Shown here: one piece after another, positions 46,522-57,494 of the stretch | Layout of the letters: each line of letters starts with the position of its first letter | How positions within the stretch are numbered: the stretch's first letter is position 1 | Notes under the pieces: model-generated | What the model saw: only the letters and a program-made list of their open reading frames with translations | Databases searched by the model: none | What the model was told of the DNA's origin: nothing | Position numbers and translations under genes: made by a program | Assembly: GCA_023052935.1 (NCBI GenBank) | Contig: CM041292.1 | Coordinates: forward strand, 141,511,143 to 141,575,142 | Source: Piezodorus guildinii | Taxonomy: Eukaryota > Arthropoda > Insecta > Hemiptera > Pentatomidae | Reading direction: 5' to 3' | Length of the DNA: 64,000 bases

Positions 46522-46917
46522 ATTTTTTTTCTTCTTCTTCATCATACAGTTTAAACTAAAATTTTATTTTATCTCTTTGTACTTAAATTATTATTATTAT
46601 TTATTTTATATATATATATATATATTTTTTTTTCTTTTCTTTTTTTTCTATTTAATTTTTGTTTTTGTATTATTGATTATTTGTATTATATTTGTGTTTT
46701 ATTTGTTATTATTAGTTATTTGTTTGTTTTTTTATCATTATTGTTGATTTCGTTTATTTTATTTTTGTCTACCTTTATTTTTATTATTTTTTAATGTTAC
46801 TGTATGGTTTATTTGTTTTAGTATTTTGTTCGTTGTTTTCTTTTCTTAATTTTTTTTTTTTTTTTCTGATATCATAATTTTGGTAAATCGTTTTTCTTTT
46901 TATTTTGTTTTTTGTAA
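46441..46917. repeat. (TA)n and T-rich low-complexity tract
   Basis: (TA)n at 46467-46517 and 46606-46626 lies within a strongly T-biased stretch. A 108-codon frame here (from 46421) is a low-complexity artefact. Confidence 0.9.
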
Positions 46918-46985
46918 AGATGTGAGGGCGATAATAACCATCACCAGTTTTTTGCCCTTAAAATTAAAACAACAACAACAAACTT
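46918..46985 (+). repeat. I-like retrotransposon 3' terminus with hairpin
   Basis: GAGGGCGATAATAACC, then TTTTTTGCCCTTAAAATTAA and an ACAACAACAAC tail, repeat the GGCG...CGCC-TTAAAA end seen at 16.67 and 27.7 kb on the other strand. Confidence 0.6.
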
Positions 46986-47607
46986 TTTTATTTTATTTAT
47001 TGCTTTAATTTTGAATCAATTCGTTTGAATATGATTGAACTCACTCTATGGTTAATTAAGCTATTTTTACTCAATGAAATTTCTTTCAATAACATTTTAC
47101 TTATTTAGTCAATTATTTTTTTGTTTTGTTTTGTCCCATAATTATCGAATTACATTTATTTTTCTTGTTAATCATAGTAATTCCTTATATGGTCTTTCGT
47201 GACTGATCTGTTCTAGGAGACATGCTTGTTGGATTAGCTGATTAAATAAGCGCGATCGCATGTTGCTAATTACTGAAAACCGTTTATTTGTTCAATATCA
47301 GAGATTAATCTAGCAAACATTTGGCTATTATATGAAGGCTAATTGCAGCGGATTGGATGTGTTTATATTCTCTGTGTGTATAGGTTTAGAGGATGAAGGG
47401 ATTGGCGAACCTCACGGCAAATATTGCCCCATCACTCTTAACTACATCGCTTTGTTGTCTCTTTCTTCTTTAATGTTCTATATTTTCTTTCTTTGAAGGA
47501 ATTGTCTTAGTTTTTTACAGTTCAAATTTGTTTATTTATTAGAATAAAATAACTTTACTTCTAGGAAATTTCCTCTATGTAGGAATGATTCAGTTAATTA
47601 CTATTGG
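46986..47607. other. AT-rich DNA, nothing recognised
   Basis: No coding or repeat signals recognised. Confidence 0.45.
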
Positions 47608-47872
47608 ATCATCCGTAGCAGGGTGGCACCTCCTATGCCAAAGGTCACGGGTTCAAACCCGAAGGTGGTCCTAGGATTTTTTAATGGGAGTAAAAAATCC
47701 TTAGTTATGCCGTTCTTCGTAGGGGACGTTAAAAGGTGGTCCTGAATCTGTGCGATGTCAGGTTAAAAATCCCTATCCTAATAAAATCTGGATAGGCAAA
47801 ATTTAGGACTCCCACTGTAGCATCGTTCGATTAGCCGCAGCAGCATAAAGTGGTGATAAATAAATAAACAAG
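47608..47872 (+). repeat. tRNA-derived SINE S1, near-complete copy
   Basis: A B box (GGGTTCAAACCCGAAGG), ATCCTTAGTTATGCCG, a GGGGACGTTAAAAGG block, ATCCCTATCCTAATAAAATC, CCCACTGTAGCATCG and an AAATAAATAAAC tail occur in order. The A-box region is partly deleted (GGGTGGCACC in place of GTGGCTAGCGTAAC). Confidence 0.85.
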
Positions 47873-48543
47873 TTATCTACTATTACATATACTTATTGCC
47901 CGAGATAGTGGCAGATTGTATTATTTATGAATAAAGCACTATTATCAATCAATCACTATTACATATATTTCACTGTTCTGTCATACTTCTTCTGAACAAG
48001 CAGCTGGAAAAACCTAAGCAGTACTAAATCAGTTTAGAGGATGCGATACTCAATAAGGAAGATACACAATAGTGATACTCAAAAGGAAGTAATACTCAAT
48101 AAGGAGTTAGATATTTGGTTTACTCCTCTAATTTTATATATTTTTTTAAATTGATTAGTGATAAACTGAATATAATAGTATAATCCAATGTAATTATTAA
48201 GCTTTTTCTATAGATTTTCCTAGCAGTTATTCTTTTTTTTCTTCAGGATGTTACATAATCATATTAAATGCTTTCGAAATAGTCCTTGAGAATTTTTAAT
48301 ATATTATTTTTAGAATATGTCAACGTGGTTTACAGGTGAAAAATGAAAACCCTCTACAGAATTTTTAAAAAAATGGAAATCCGACTAATATTACTTCGAA
48401 TCTATTAGAATTCCTACAACTTTATTTTTTCAGATTCTACATATTCGCAATAAGTCATTTGATTATTTGACATTAATACAGAAAGTTTTAATACTGAGTG
48501 TTTTTCTTAACCGATTTTTTAAAATGTTCATCCCTAAATATGT
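47873..48543. other. AT-rich DNA, nothing recognised
   Basis: An ATACTCAATAAGGA phrase recurs at about 48048 and 48090. No genes recognised. Confidence 0.45.
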
Positions 48544-48700
48544 AGCCTCGTGGTCTAGTGGATAGAACAATAGACTACTTCTGTTCTCTAGTTCTCGGAT
48601 TCAAACTGCGGCTATGGCAGAATAATTCTTCTGTTATTTGCCTCATAGGGCGGAACTTCTCGGGCGCAAAAATTAAATGCAAAATTCGGGAAAAACCTGT
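48544..48700 (+). repeat. tRNA-derived SINE S2, diverged copy
   Basis: GCCTCGTGGTCTAGTGGATA (A box) and CTCGGATTCAAACTG (B box) form a tRNA-like head. AATTCTTCTGTTATTTGCC then matches the first part of the S2 body at 18.25 kb. The tail is not recognisable. The head alone is too degenerate to be a functional tRNA. Confidence 0.65.
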
Positions 48701-48914
48701 TTGCTGTGCACGTTTCTCGTCCAAGACATGATGTTTATGATCGGATATTGTTCTGATATCTCGCTTCTGATATTGAATTATATTCATTGGTTTTAATTAT
48801 TAAAGTACCTTTATAAATTGATTACACTTAAAATATTAGTTTTATTTTTAATATCCTAGTAAGGAAATAGAAACATTATTGTTTTAAATAATTTCTTAAA
48901 TTTCTGTTAATTGA

Positions 48915-48924
48915 CAGATACACA

Positions 48925-49010
<86 letters not shown>

Positions 49011-49015
49011 CACAC

Positions 49016-49060
<45 letters not shown>
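48915..49060. repeat. compound (AC)n(AT)n microsatellite
   Basis: About 48 AC units with few interruptions are followed by about 20 AT units. The tract lies about 70 bp left of Transib copy B. Confidence 0.97.
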
Positions 49061-49065
<5 letters not shown>

Positions 49066-49132
49066 GTATATATTGTACGTATATAAATTAACGTAAAACA
49101 TAAACACACGCTCTTTTAACACGTTCACGCCG

Positions 49133-49171
49133 CACAGTGGACAATATGACCGATTTAGATGGACAAAATTC
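49133..49171 (+). repeat. Transib copy B, end 1: heptamer-23-nonamer
   Basis: CACAGTG, exactly 23 bp, then ACAAAATTC (7 of 9 matches to ACAAAAACC). Confidence 0.75.
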
Positions 49172-49937
49172 TGAAACTTGTCTATATTTAACCTTTGGGG
49201 TCCCATATTATAAGGGAAAAAAATACAAAAACTAATTAATTTTTTGACACGATTGATGAGCAGTGACCCAAGTGATCAAACATCAAATTTATTTGCTAAA
49301 ATTTAAATCTTATAACCCTATATTTTACGTTTGAAGTCCCAGAATACGAAAAAAAGAATACAACAAATCTAATTATGGCTCGGAGTTGCTAAAACCTGCT
49401 AATAGATGTATTTTATATCATTTAGGAAATTATTGAAATTATAGATTGTAATACTTTTGATTCGGATGTGTCTGAAAAAAAATTATGTATCACCCAAAAC
49501 GCAAAAAATCGCATAACTTCTTTGTAATATCTAAAGACTAGAAGGATTGATGAAACAAATCCTACAGACAAATACTTGGGGGTTATATATTTTTTCGTTA
49601 TTGAATAGGGGCATACATTTACAAATTGCTAAATTAACTATACAGGTTATATTGCAATGTATATTCAAAAATGAGTTCGGAAATATAATGTCTTACCTGT
49701 CTCAGCAATGTCCATTGTTAAATAAAAGCAAAAAGACTTTAAATACACTTTGAACACAATAAATCACCATCGAATAAAGATAATTCCATTGCCGGTTATT
49801 AGGCACTAGTCAACAGGAATGATTCACTCTTTTACTATTTATTTGTAAACATGTTATAGCGGGAAATATTAGTATTAAGGGACTTGCCAACTAATAATAA
49901 AAAGGCGAAGCACTGGAAAATTCCAAACTTTTAACTT

Positions 49938-49976
49938 GACTTTTATCCACCTAATTTAGTGATTTGGCCCACTGTG
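49938..49976 (-). repeat. Transib copy B, end 2: heptamer-23-nonamer
   Basis: On the minus strand CACAGTG, exactly 23 bp, then ATAAAAGTC (6 of 9 matches to ACAAAAACC). Confidence 0.7.
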
Positions 49977-49981
49977 CGCCG

Positions 49982-51107
49982 GCGTGGTTCACCTGTGGGC
50001 CACACACATAGGCCTGGTGTGTTCATAATTTAAAAAAAAAAACTAATATAGGTAAGGGATATAAGATATGTAGTATATATTTTCCTTGTGGCATCTATAA
50101 CTTTAATAAAGTAATTTGCTCTTTTAATTCATTTATTTACAGTTTCACCTACCTGCTGATATTTTAATTATTAGGAATTATCTATATTGAGATGGTATAA
50201 TTGATTTATCCCTTTAAATGTGTTCTCAAATTAGTATTTTAGCTCTATCTAGACTAAGCTATTTCCGTTAAGTGGCGACTATAATGGAATGAGAGTATAA
50301 GTCGAGTGATGCATGCACTGATGCAGCGGTTGCACTATTAATTACCCTTTAACGTGCACTATCCAGTTAGCAATGCTCTGTCCTTTTAAATTAGTCAAAG
50401 GCTTGCGGATATGGAGCTGCCTATGTACATATATTGGCTTAATTTTCAATCTCTAGAGAGTAATAGCTAAATGGAGATAGTGCTTCTCTCACTTTGTTAT
50501 TGTAACCTACGTGAAAATTTTCATAAATAATGTGCGTTGTTCGTGATGTTAGTCGGGTATGTCCATATTTTGTTTCGTGTTTTTTTAATCACTTCTTCAT
50601 GATTCATGTCTTCTCGTATTGTTGAGCATCTTGATTTAGCGTTGATGTTTCCTAATATCCTTTGTAATTCTTTCATACTTTTCCTGCAGTTATTCTGAGG
50701 TTTACATTATTTTGTTTTTCAAGCATTTCATTATTAGGGTGTTAGCAAATATATTTTACGTGTTTCCTAGTATGTGAATCCCCTTATCTTCTCTAGGTAT
50801 TGTCGATCCTGAGTGATTTGTTTCGGTATATTGTGTTTATACACGAGTTTTTCATATGAAAATGTGGGTATTCGTAGTTTATAAACACGTTTGAGAGTGA
50901 GAACTCATATAATGCAGAGGTGACTTTTTATAACCATAGGAATAATTCTGCTCCGAATTATCGTATTTTAGGAACGGAGGAAAAAAAAACTGGACTGTAA
51001 GGAGGGAGATGTTTTTTTTTCTTTCTTTACCACCCCTAATTTATACCTTCATTGAAAACAAAGTTTTAATTTACAAGTTTAACTTTGGGGAACAACCAAA
51101 TTTTTAA
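49982..51107. other. AT-rich DNA, nothing recognised
   Basis: No coding frame or repeat was recognised apart from homopolymer runs. Confidence 0.45.
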
Positions 51108-51590
51108 ACATTAAACGCATTCAATCCTTTCAATCCAATGTCCTCCCAACAATAGTTAATGCTCCTTATTATGTCATCAATGTACCTTAAACAACGACCT
51201 TAATATACCATTTATTCCATCCAAATTCCATCCGAACCTTATTGATTACCACAATCCTCTTGCTCAATCCCTATCCAGCTCCACACATCCTTACCACCCC
51301 CTAGAAGGTTGAAACGGTTGTGGCCTCGAGACCTTTTGTAAACATGTATATTGGTGTTCTAGCACTGGCTAGATTCTCCACTCAATGTGCTGTATGTATG
51401 ACGTGTATATTGGTATGAGTGATTTCTAGATTTTGTATACATTTATTTATTGCGTATTGTATATATAATTTTATAATGTTATTGCTGTGTAAGTCTTGTA
51501 TGAATGCTATATTACACCACTATAATCAATGTCCAAATTAGGACAGATTGTAATTGCAATTGTAAGTTGTTAAATGAATTTATACCCCGG
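51108..51590 (+). mobile_element. J2 Jockey-like retrotransposon fragment
   Basis: IKRIQSFQSNVLPTIVNAPY in one frame gives a Jockey C-terminal block. CTATCCAGCTCCACACATCC, CCCCTAGAAGGTTGAAACG, AAACATGTATATTGG and TCCAAATTAGGACAGATTGT then match the minus-strand copy at 25.44-25.83 kb. The coding part is frameshifted. Confidence 0.75.
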
Positions 51591-51652
51591 GTTTTAAAAT
51601 AGAGGTTAGGAAACGTCGTATTGTCATCGAAAAGATTGACATCTCTGATGGT

Positions 51653-51686
<34 letters not shown>

Positions 51687-52439
51687 CAAGGGCCGATTTT
51701 CAGTTCGACTCTAATTCAACAAGATAACCTCCTCAGACGTGATGTTGCGTCCTCCTGGTAGCAAGCCCCCTTTTTTTTTGTCGATTCCTCACTCGCTGTC
51801 TTTTTTGACTCAATAGTATAATAATGTAACCACAGAAGCACGTGCACAATCGCCTGACTACTCGCCCTCAAGCGTTTTATTAACTAGAAAAACCTTGGAT
51901 TAGTAATCTGTGGTTAACGCTCGTAGATCACACAGGTATTACATTGAGGAACCATATTTCCTTATTCCCCATGTTTCATTCAAGTTGTGGTACAATAAAA
52001 TGTATAAAATGCTTTAAACAGAGTTAATACTTGATACACTCTGTTTCTATCAATATTGCTTACGGATTAGATCCTACTACTTTTCTCTAATTCCCCCACT
52101 GTATCATGGATATTTTTTGTTGTAGTTGTTAAAAACTCAACTCATCTACTCTTTTTCTCCTTCGATCCTTTTAAATCGATCCTTGAATTTGTTATTCGAT
52201 GAATTATGTATACAGTGAAGAACAATCAATTATGTAAAAGCCTACTAAATTCTGCCCCTAATCCTAATGTTAACCGCTGAATTGCTTAGTAATTTATTGG
52301 AAGTAAAGTGATGGTAATTTTGGGATTTTCATTTTATTTCGTCGTCAGATTATTTAGATTAGTTGAGACTAAAGTGGGTTTGTTTTATTTAATACTTTAA
52401 ATTTACTCAAATTTCTGGTTTTATTAATTAACAGACAAT
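51591..52439. other. AT-rich DNA with a long poly-T
   Basis: Poly-T of about 30 bases lies at 51657-51686. Nothing else recognised. Confidence 0.5.
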
Positions 52440-52928
52440 TCGGTATTTTATCTAGGTTACTTGTCAGACGTTCTAAATTATCATTAACCAACAAACTAAC
52501 TCTTTATGAAGTCTTTTTAAAACCAATCTGGAAATACATGATAGAGCATGGAGTTCCGCCAAAACATCAAACATCCAAAGAATTCAATCGTTTAAGTCGA
52601 AAGTGCTGCTTAAAATAGTGGACAAATAACGTTATATACAACGACTTGAACATACCAAAGATTTCAACTATTGCTACAGAACATTACAAAAACCTCCGCC
52701 AAAGACTAACACACAACACCAACCCACTTACAGAAACATTAAATTGCCCTACCAATCCTTACAGCCCATCCCCGGCCAAGCGATATGTTGGACACTTAAC
52801 GAGCTCTCTTGAGTTGATCCGCTGCTTTTGCAGATCACTTCTTTGCTTATTGCAAGGAAACTGCAGATTGCGAGTTTATCGAATAAATGTTAAAAAACAA
52901 AAAAAGAATGTTGTGCAATAAAATAAAA
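52440..52928 (+). pseudogene. Jockey-like reverse transcriptase C-terminus (family J3), frameshifted
   Basis: The plus strand gives LLVRRSKLSLTNKLTLYEVF, LKPIWKYMIEHG, IYNDLNIPKISTIATEHYKN and LTHNTNPLTETLNCPTNP in changing frames, collinear with J1 (LLDKRSNLSLNYKRLIY, KPIWTYGVELWG, HKDLNIPFVADLAR). An AAAATAAAAATAG tail ends it at the edge of the palindromic MITE. It is a family related to but distinct from J1 and J2. Confidence 0.75.
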
Positions 52929-52955
52929 ATAGAGGTAGATATTAGGGCTGATTAA

Positions 52956-53853
52956 TCTATACTAATATTATAAAGCTGGAGAGTTTGTATGTTTGTTTGT
53001 TTGTTTGAACGCGCTAATCTCAGAAACTACTGGTGCAAATTGAAAAATTCTTTTTGTGTTGGATAGTCCATTTATTGAGGAAGGCTATAGGCTATATAAC
53101 ATCACGCTGCGACCAATAGGACCGAAGAATCAGTGGAAAATGTGGGGAAAAACAGGGAAAATTGACCTCGAATCCCAACGATTAATAAATCACATGGGCA
53201 AGCATTTAAACACGTAGGAATCGATTTACGTCAAGATCGGGTCGCGGAGAAAATCAGTGTGTTCTTCTGCCACAAGAAAATAAAACCAAAAATAAAATTT
53301 AAGCAGAAATACTTTAAAATATTGGGTCGTCCGAAAAGTTGGTAGAAAAGTTGGTTTTTAAAATAAAATTTACCTTCTGTTTTTCCTGCTAATATGAATC
53401 ACGAGGCTAATGTTTATTCATATGCCTTTAATCCTCATGGAATTAACTATATTTACACACTGAATTCGTCTTTATGAAGGATCAGTAGAGTAGTTTATTG
53501 CAATCCAATATGAGTGACGATTCAGTTCATTTTCGAAATAATATGCTGTTTTTTTTTTAAAAGAGGGAAAAACGTAGCCCAAACTGCAAGAAAGATTCGT
53601 TCCGAGTATGGCAGCGATTCAATTGCTGACAGCACGGTTCAGAAGTGGTTTTCGCGGTTTAGAGGGTCTTCAATTTGGAAGACCAACCCCATTTTTGTAG
53701 ATTAAATAAACAAATTTTAAGCTGTCCAATTTTAATTGTTGTCCAAATTTTTCTACGAACTTTCCGGACAACCCAATATATTCTTTTAAAAACGTCTTAA
53801 TAGCGATCATAATAACTGAAATTGACGCAGACGAAGTCGCGCGCAACATCTAG
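52956..53853 (+). mobile_element. non-autonomous Helitron (interrupted by a mariner remnant)
   Basis: It begins TCTATACTAATATTATAAAG, the 5' terminus of a Helitron lineage widespread in arthropods, with AACGCGCTAATCTCAGAAAC further in. It ends GCGCAACATCTAG, i.e. CTAG preceded by a GC-rich hairpin-like GACGAAGTCGCGCG. It sits between A and T with no target duplication, as expected. Without the 455-bp mariner it is about 441 bp and encodes nothing. Confidence 0.9.
53322..53776 (+). mobile_element. mariner remnant with large deletion, nested in the Helitron
   Basis: The inverted ends TTGGGTCGTCCGAAAAGTTG and, on the minus strand, TTGGGTTGTCCGGAAAGTTC are flanked by TA (53320-53321, 53777-53778). 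Only an N-terminal piece of transposase remains (about 53555-53690): KNVAQTARKI, DSIADSTVQKWFSRFRG, the helix-turn-helix region. A deletion then joins it to the 3' end. This is a different mariner subfamily from those at 8.6 and 12.6 kb. Confidence 0.9.
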
Positions 53854-54150
53854 TATCTTATAAAAACGTAATTTTTTATTAAATCACCAATTCAACGTTT
53901 TAGGATCTCAGTCCCATCATCAGGACTCTGGTTTTAACTATTTTGAAATTCATCTGTCCCTTCCAACATTGTCAATGATACAAAAATTTAAAAAAATAAA
54001 AATCAATAGAAATATTCATTAAATGAAAAATCATATCTGAGCCTACAACCAGAGTCCTGATAATGGGAGTGAGATCCCGAAACGTTGAATTGGTGATTTA
54101 ATAAAAAATTAGGTTTTTGGAAGAAATTAATCAGCCCTAATATCTACTTT

Positions 54151-54399
54151 TAATATTATGCTGGATCTTCCGTTGATTGGAATATGTTGATATAATAAAA
54201 TAAAATAATTTACAGGATTGAAATACTGATATCCTTTTCTTACTTCAGTCAAATAATTTAACTGCCATTTTACTAGAATTTTTTGTTCCTACGTTGGGGT
54301 TGATTATTTCAAATTTACGTTTGTCGAACTGGAAGAAAATTGTAGTAGTTAACCCGAGCCTTTATTGAGCATAGTTAAAATGGGAAACGAACTCTTGTT
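54151..54399. other. AT-rich DNA, nothing recognised
   Basis: Spacer between the palindromic MITE and coding-like sequence to the right. Confidence 0.4.
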
Positions 54400-54960
54400 T
54401 TAAGACTGCGGCAGGTCCTTAATGAAAATATTGTTGTACTGACCCACTTGGAGCTGAGGCTTAACCCCATTGTACCAAGTACCCGCTCAAGGAACGTCAG
54501 TTGTGCTTGCAGTATAATTAACCCTCATTGTCAGGATTCAAAGGGGCCTCGTACGAACCTGTTGGACGGGGTTGTAGTCGCTCATTAAAACTGCTTCTTG
54601 AAGAGGTTTTACGCCACAGCATATCGTACCTAAATCCGTCATGTCTTTGAAATGTAAGTTGACAGAAGACATGACGGAGTTAAGTTTTTGCTTCAGTGGG
54701 ATAATATCCAATATCCAATGTTAATATCCTGGGGCGTTGGGCATGTTGCTTACGGATACCCAACAACTAAGGTCTTAGGTGTCCTTCCAATCCGTTGTTT
54801 TTTTAAAGATATTTTGTCTCATGAACACCACCTTACATCCTTACGAAATTCAGGTGTAGAACGGAAAACCCAAACACTACTAGAAAATAATAAGGACATC
54901 AAAAAAATGATCGCTCTTCTAAACGAAAATAATCTGTATAACACGCAAGACTGTAGGTAA
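54400..54960 (+). pseudogene. unidentified coding-like segment, broken frames
   Basis: Composition is less AT-rich than the flanks. One plus-strand frame (about 54405-54590) is open with LRLRQVLNENIVVLTHLELR and STRSRNVSCACSIINPHC. Another (54688-54960, 90 codons) includes SWGVGHVAYGYPTTKVLGVL, VERKTQTLLENNKDIKKMIA and LLNENN. A donor-like GTAATAGG follows at about 54957. I recognise no family. It could be an old retroelement, a pseudogene, or two exon fragments. Confidence 0.3.
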
Positions 54961-55736
54961 TAGGTGAGGAATTTTTTTAGGGGTGGTCAGAGAAGGCATT
55001 AGCCTTTAGTGGAAATTAATTTATATTTATTTAATTGATTTCGACAGATTGTTTAATTAACTCTTGTTTGGAGTCCAATTTTTTTTTACCGTATAATTCG
55101 TTTCATTGATTTACAATTTATATTAATACAAATCACTTGTTTGAGAGCATTCTCTTTCTTAAACAATAATAACTTGTTTCTAATCATGATATTTACTATT
55201 TATATTAATACAAATACACGTTAGAGCATTCTCTTCTTAAACAATAAGTAACTTGTTTTTCTAATAATATTTAAAATTTGTTTTCTGACGTTCCAAAGTT
55301 TTTCTTCATTTTCATAGGTTGATAAACTTCCTGTTTTTATTCCAATATAGGTCAACTATATTAGTTTATATTCTTCTTTTATTATTTATTGTAAAAACGT
55401 CAGTGATTTAAAAATGAAGTGCTTAAATGTTGGGTTGCTATGTTGGCGACAGAAGTGTTCATTAGCAGTGTGATTATTTCAAGCCTCGAACGCGATCTTT
55501 CCAAACCCAAATTGAAAAAAAAAATCATTTAATAATTATTTTATTAATTAGTAATTATTATTAATAAATTTTCCATTCTGGAAATGACATGGGGAGGAGA
55601 TGACAGGTCGCCATCTTCACTTATATCATGCTAGGTAGGACTAGGAATGACCGCACTAACCAAGAACGATTTCTCACAACAGTCTAGTATATACTGGGCC
55701 GAAAGGAAAGAAATGACGACTTTTTCAATGTTATAT

Positions 55737-55789
<53 letters not shown>

Positions 55790-56424
55790 TCTTTTTTTGG
55801 TTATAATCATTTGACTTATTTCATTATTATAAACTTTTTCTCTATATGTTGTGTTATTTATCGTAATATTTACATATGATATTATATTACTTTAATACGA
55901 GATGAAATATTTAACTTAAATCGACCTTTGAATTATTCTTAAATTACTAAATCAATAAATTTCTGAGGAGAGCTATAAAAGTGTTACAGGAAGATGTAAA
56001 TAACGATATAAAAGGGTTTGTGAAAAAAATCTAAAGATAGAGGGAAGGTGAAGTAACAAGTTTCGAGACAGCTAGCCATTGATTTGGCATTTGTTTCCAG
56101 CCAAGTTGGCCCCTGAAAGTTTACTCACCACCGCAACAGCTTTCTGCATTACATTCTTCTCACTCTTTTTTTTTTCCCTCCGGAATATCATTTTTCTTCC
56201 CTGTTTTTATTTTATTGCCTTTTATAGCTTCTGGAGCCTCTTAAATCCTCACCGTGGTTAGCATTAAATCTCAATTGTTCTCGTTTGATTACGGTTTATC
56301 GCTTTTCTTCTTATTTTTTTTTATTACCCAGTTTTTTTTACGTTATCAGCAGTCAACATGTTTTAGATTCAACATTCAATTTTTTTCTAAAGTTGTATGA
56401 TTTTTGCTGATAGTCTTATTTGTA
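54961..56424. other. AT-rich DNA with (TA)n tract
   Basis: A phrase of about 75 bp (ATTTATATTAATACAAAT, TTAGAGCATTCTC, AACAATAA) is duplicated at about 55115-55170 and 55199-55250. (TA)n lies at 55741-55787. Confidence 0.5.
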
Positions 56425-57347
56425 TTGGGTTGATTCGTATGAAATCTCCTGTTTTATGGTTTCTGAAATACGTAAAGGATTTTGCAGGTCTCTGTTGCTT
56501 TCTTCCGAATGTTTACATATTTAAAGTAAACAGTTACTAATCCTCTACCTTCGTATTATAAACATTAGCTTCCCAATCAATTACCCACTTTTTAGTATAC
56601 CTTCAAATATGAACATGGAAACACGCGATTTTCGAGTAATATTTTTGTACGAGTTTAAACTCGGCCAGTCAGCAGCTGAGGCCGCTAGAAATATTTGCAA
56701 GGCGTTTGGGGGAGTGTTAATGAACAGACCATTCGCCGTTGGTTGCTAAGTTTTCAGCTGTGGATACCGACTTGGAAAACTTGCCCCGAGGAAGACCTCC
56801 GTCCGTAATAGAAAACGATGTCCCTCAAACATACAGTAGAAGGAAACCCCTACCAAACAGACCCCTAAAGGACTCTCAGCAGAACTAAATAAAGTGCATA
56901 TACCGTTTCCAGACATTTAAAGTGTATTGGGGAAGTAAAAAAGCTCGATACATGGGTACCTCATGATCTCACATAGCGGCAGCAAGACCGCATGTTTCAA
57001 AACATACCGTGCAAAAATTGAAAGAACTGGGCTACGAAGTTCTTCCGCACCCACCACATTCTCCCGACTTGGCTCCAACAGATTACCACCTGTTCAGGAA
57101 TTTAGACAACTTCGTCAAAGGAAAACTTTTTGATAATGATGATAAAGTGAAAAGTGCGTTTTCAGAGTTTGTTTCACTTCAAAGCTCAGAGTTTTTCATT
57201 TCGGGGATAAAAAAATTGGTGTCACGTTGGGAAAAATGTGTAGAAAAAGAAGATAAATACTTCTAATAAAATGATCTTGTTTTCATATCGTATTTTTCAT
57301 AAAAATCCTTTACCTTGAAAACGGACGTGTCATGTGACACAACCCAA
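56425..57347 (+). mobile_element. mariner transposon, internally deleted (copy 2 of the 12.6 kb lineage)
   Basis: The left end TTGGGTTGATTCGTATGAAA and, on the minus strand, the right end TTGGGTTGTGTCACATGACA are flanked by TA (56423-56424, 57348-57349). The left TIR has diverged. The internal deletion joins the TERQQD region to the LQKLKELG region at the same place as in the 12.6 kb copy. Confidence 0.92.
56609..57266 (+). pseudogene. mariner transposase remnant, deleted and frameshifted
   Basis: It starts MNMETRDFRVIFLYEFKLGQ with the first helix-turn-helix (SAAEAARNI), shifts frame after the GG near 56710, and shows further indels. The 3' frame (57009-57266) gives KLKELGYEVLPHPPHSPDLA, PTDYHLF with the third catalytic aspartate, and VSRWEKCVEKEDKYF. 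It retains the KKARYMGTS region lost from the 12.6 kb copy but shares its larger deletion. Not functional. Confidence 0.88.
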
Positions 57348-57494
57348 TATTTAATCAGTGGTTCGTCGTCACATTTTTGACGTAGAAATATATTTGTTAT
57401 AGTCGGTATAATTAAAAGAAACAATCCTTTTTTTTTTTTTTTTTTTTCCTTGTCTATTATAGCTCCAGATTTTTCCATTTCGACTATACAATAC

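Larger units (their letters stand above)
49133..49976 (+). mobile_element. Transib-type non-autonomous DNA transposon, copy B (uninterrupted)
   Basis: The ends are CACAGTG at 49133 and, on the minus strand, CACAGTG at 49976, flanked by a perfect CGCCG duplication (49128-49132, 49977-49981). The length is 844 bp. It aligns, reversed, with copy A over its whole length. Imperfect terminal inverted repeats of about 40 bp share the GTGGACAAAA and GATGGACAAAA words. No transposase frame is present; the 68-codon frame at 49547 has no domain. The ends and CGNCG target fit Transib; the superfamily assignment is inferred from these. Confidence 0.82.
52933..54150. mobile_element. palindromic MITE split by a Helitron
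   Basis: The outer ends AGATATTAGGGCTGATTAA (about 52936-52955) and TTAATCAGCCCTAATATCT (about 54128-54146) are inverted repeats. Inside, the arms at 53862-53940 and 54045-54118 pair over about 75 bp (left GATCTCAGTCCCATCATCAG; right CTGATAATGGGAGTGAGATC). Removing the Helitron joins GATTAA to TATCTTATAAAAACG, which pairs with TTTTTGGAAGAAATTAATC on the right. The MITE is therefore one foldback structure of about 320 bp into which the Helitron inserted. Confidence 0.85.

Noticed and set aside
46421..46747. A 108-codon hydrophobic frame resembling a membrane protein
   Set aside because: It is translated T-rich and TA-repeat DNA downstream of an RNase H fragment; no start context or domain.
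48876..49206. Open frames of 61-99 codons on both strands through (AC)n(AT)n repeats
   Set aside because: They are pure dinucleotide translations (THTHTH, VCVCVC, IYIYIY) and say nothing about coding.
53862..54118. A complete hammerhead ribozyme
   Set aside because: The CTGATGA and GAAA words are present, but I found no stem III followed by a cleavage triplet and no pairing stem I; kept only as a motif-level observation.
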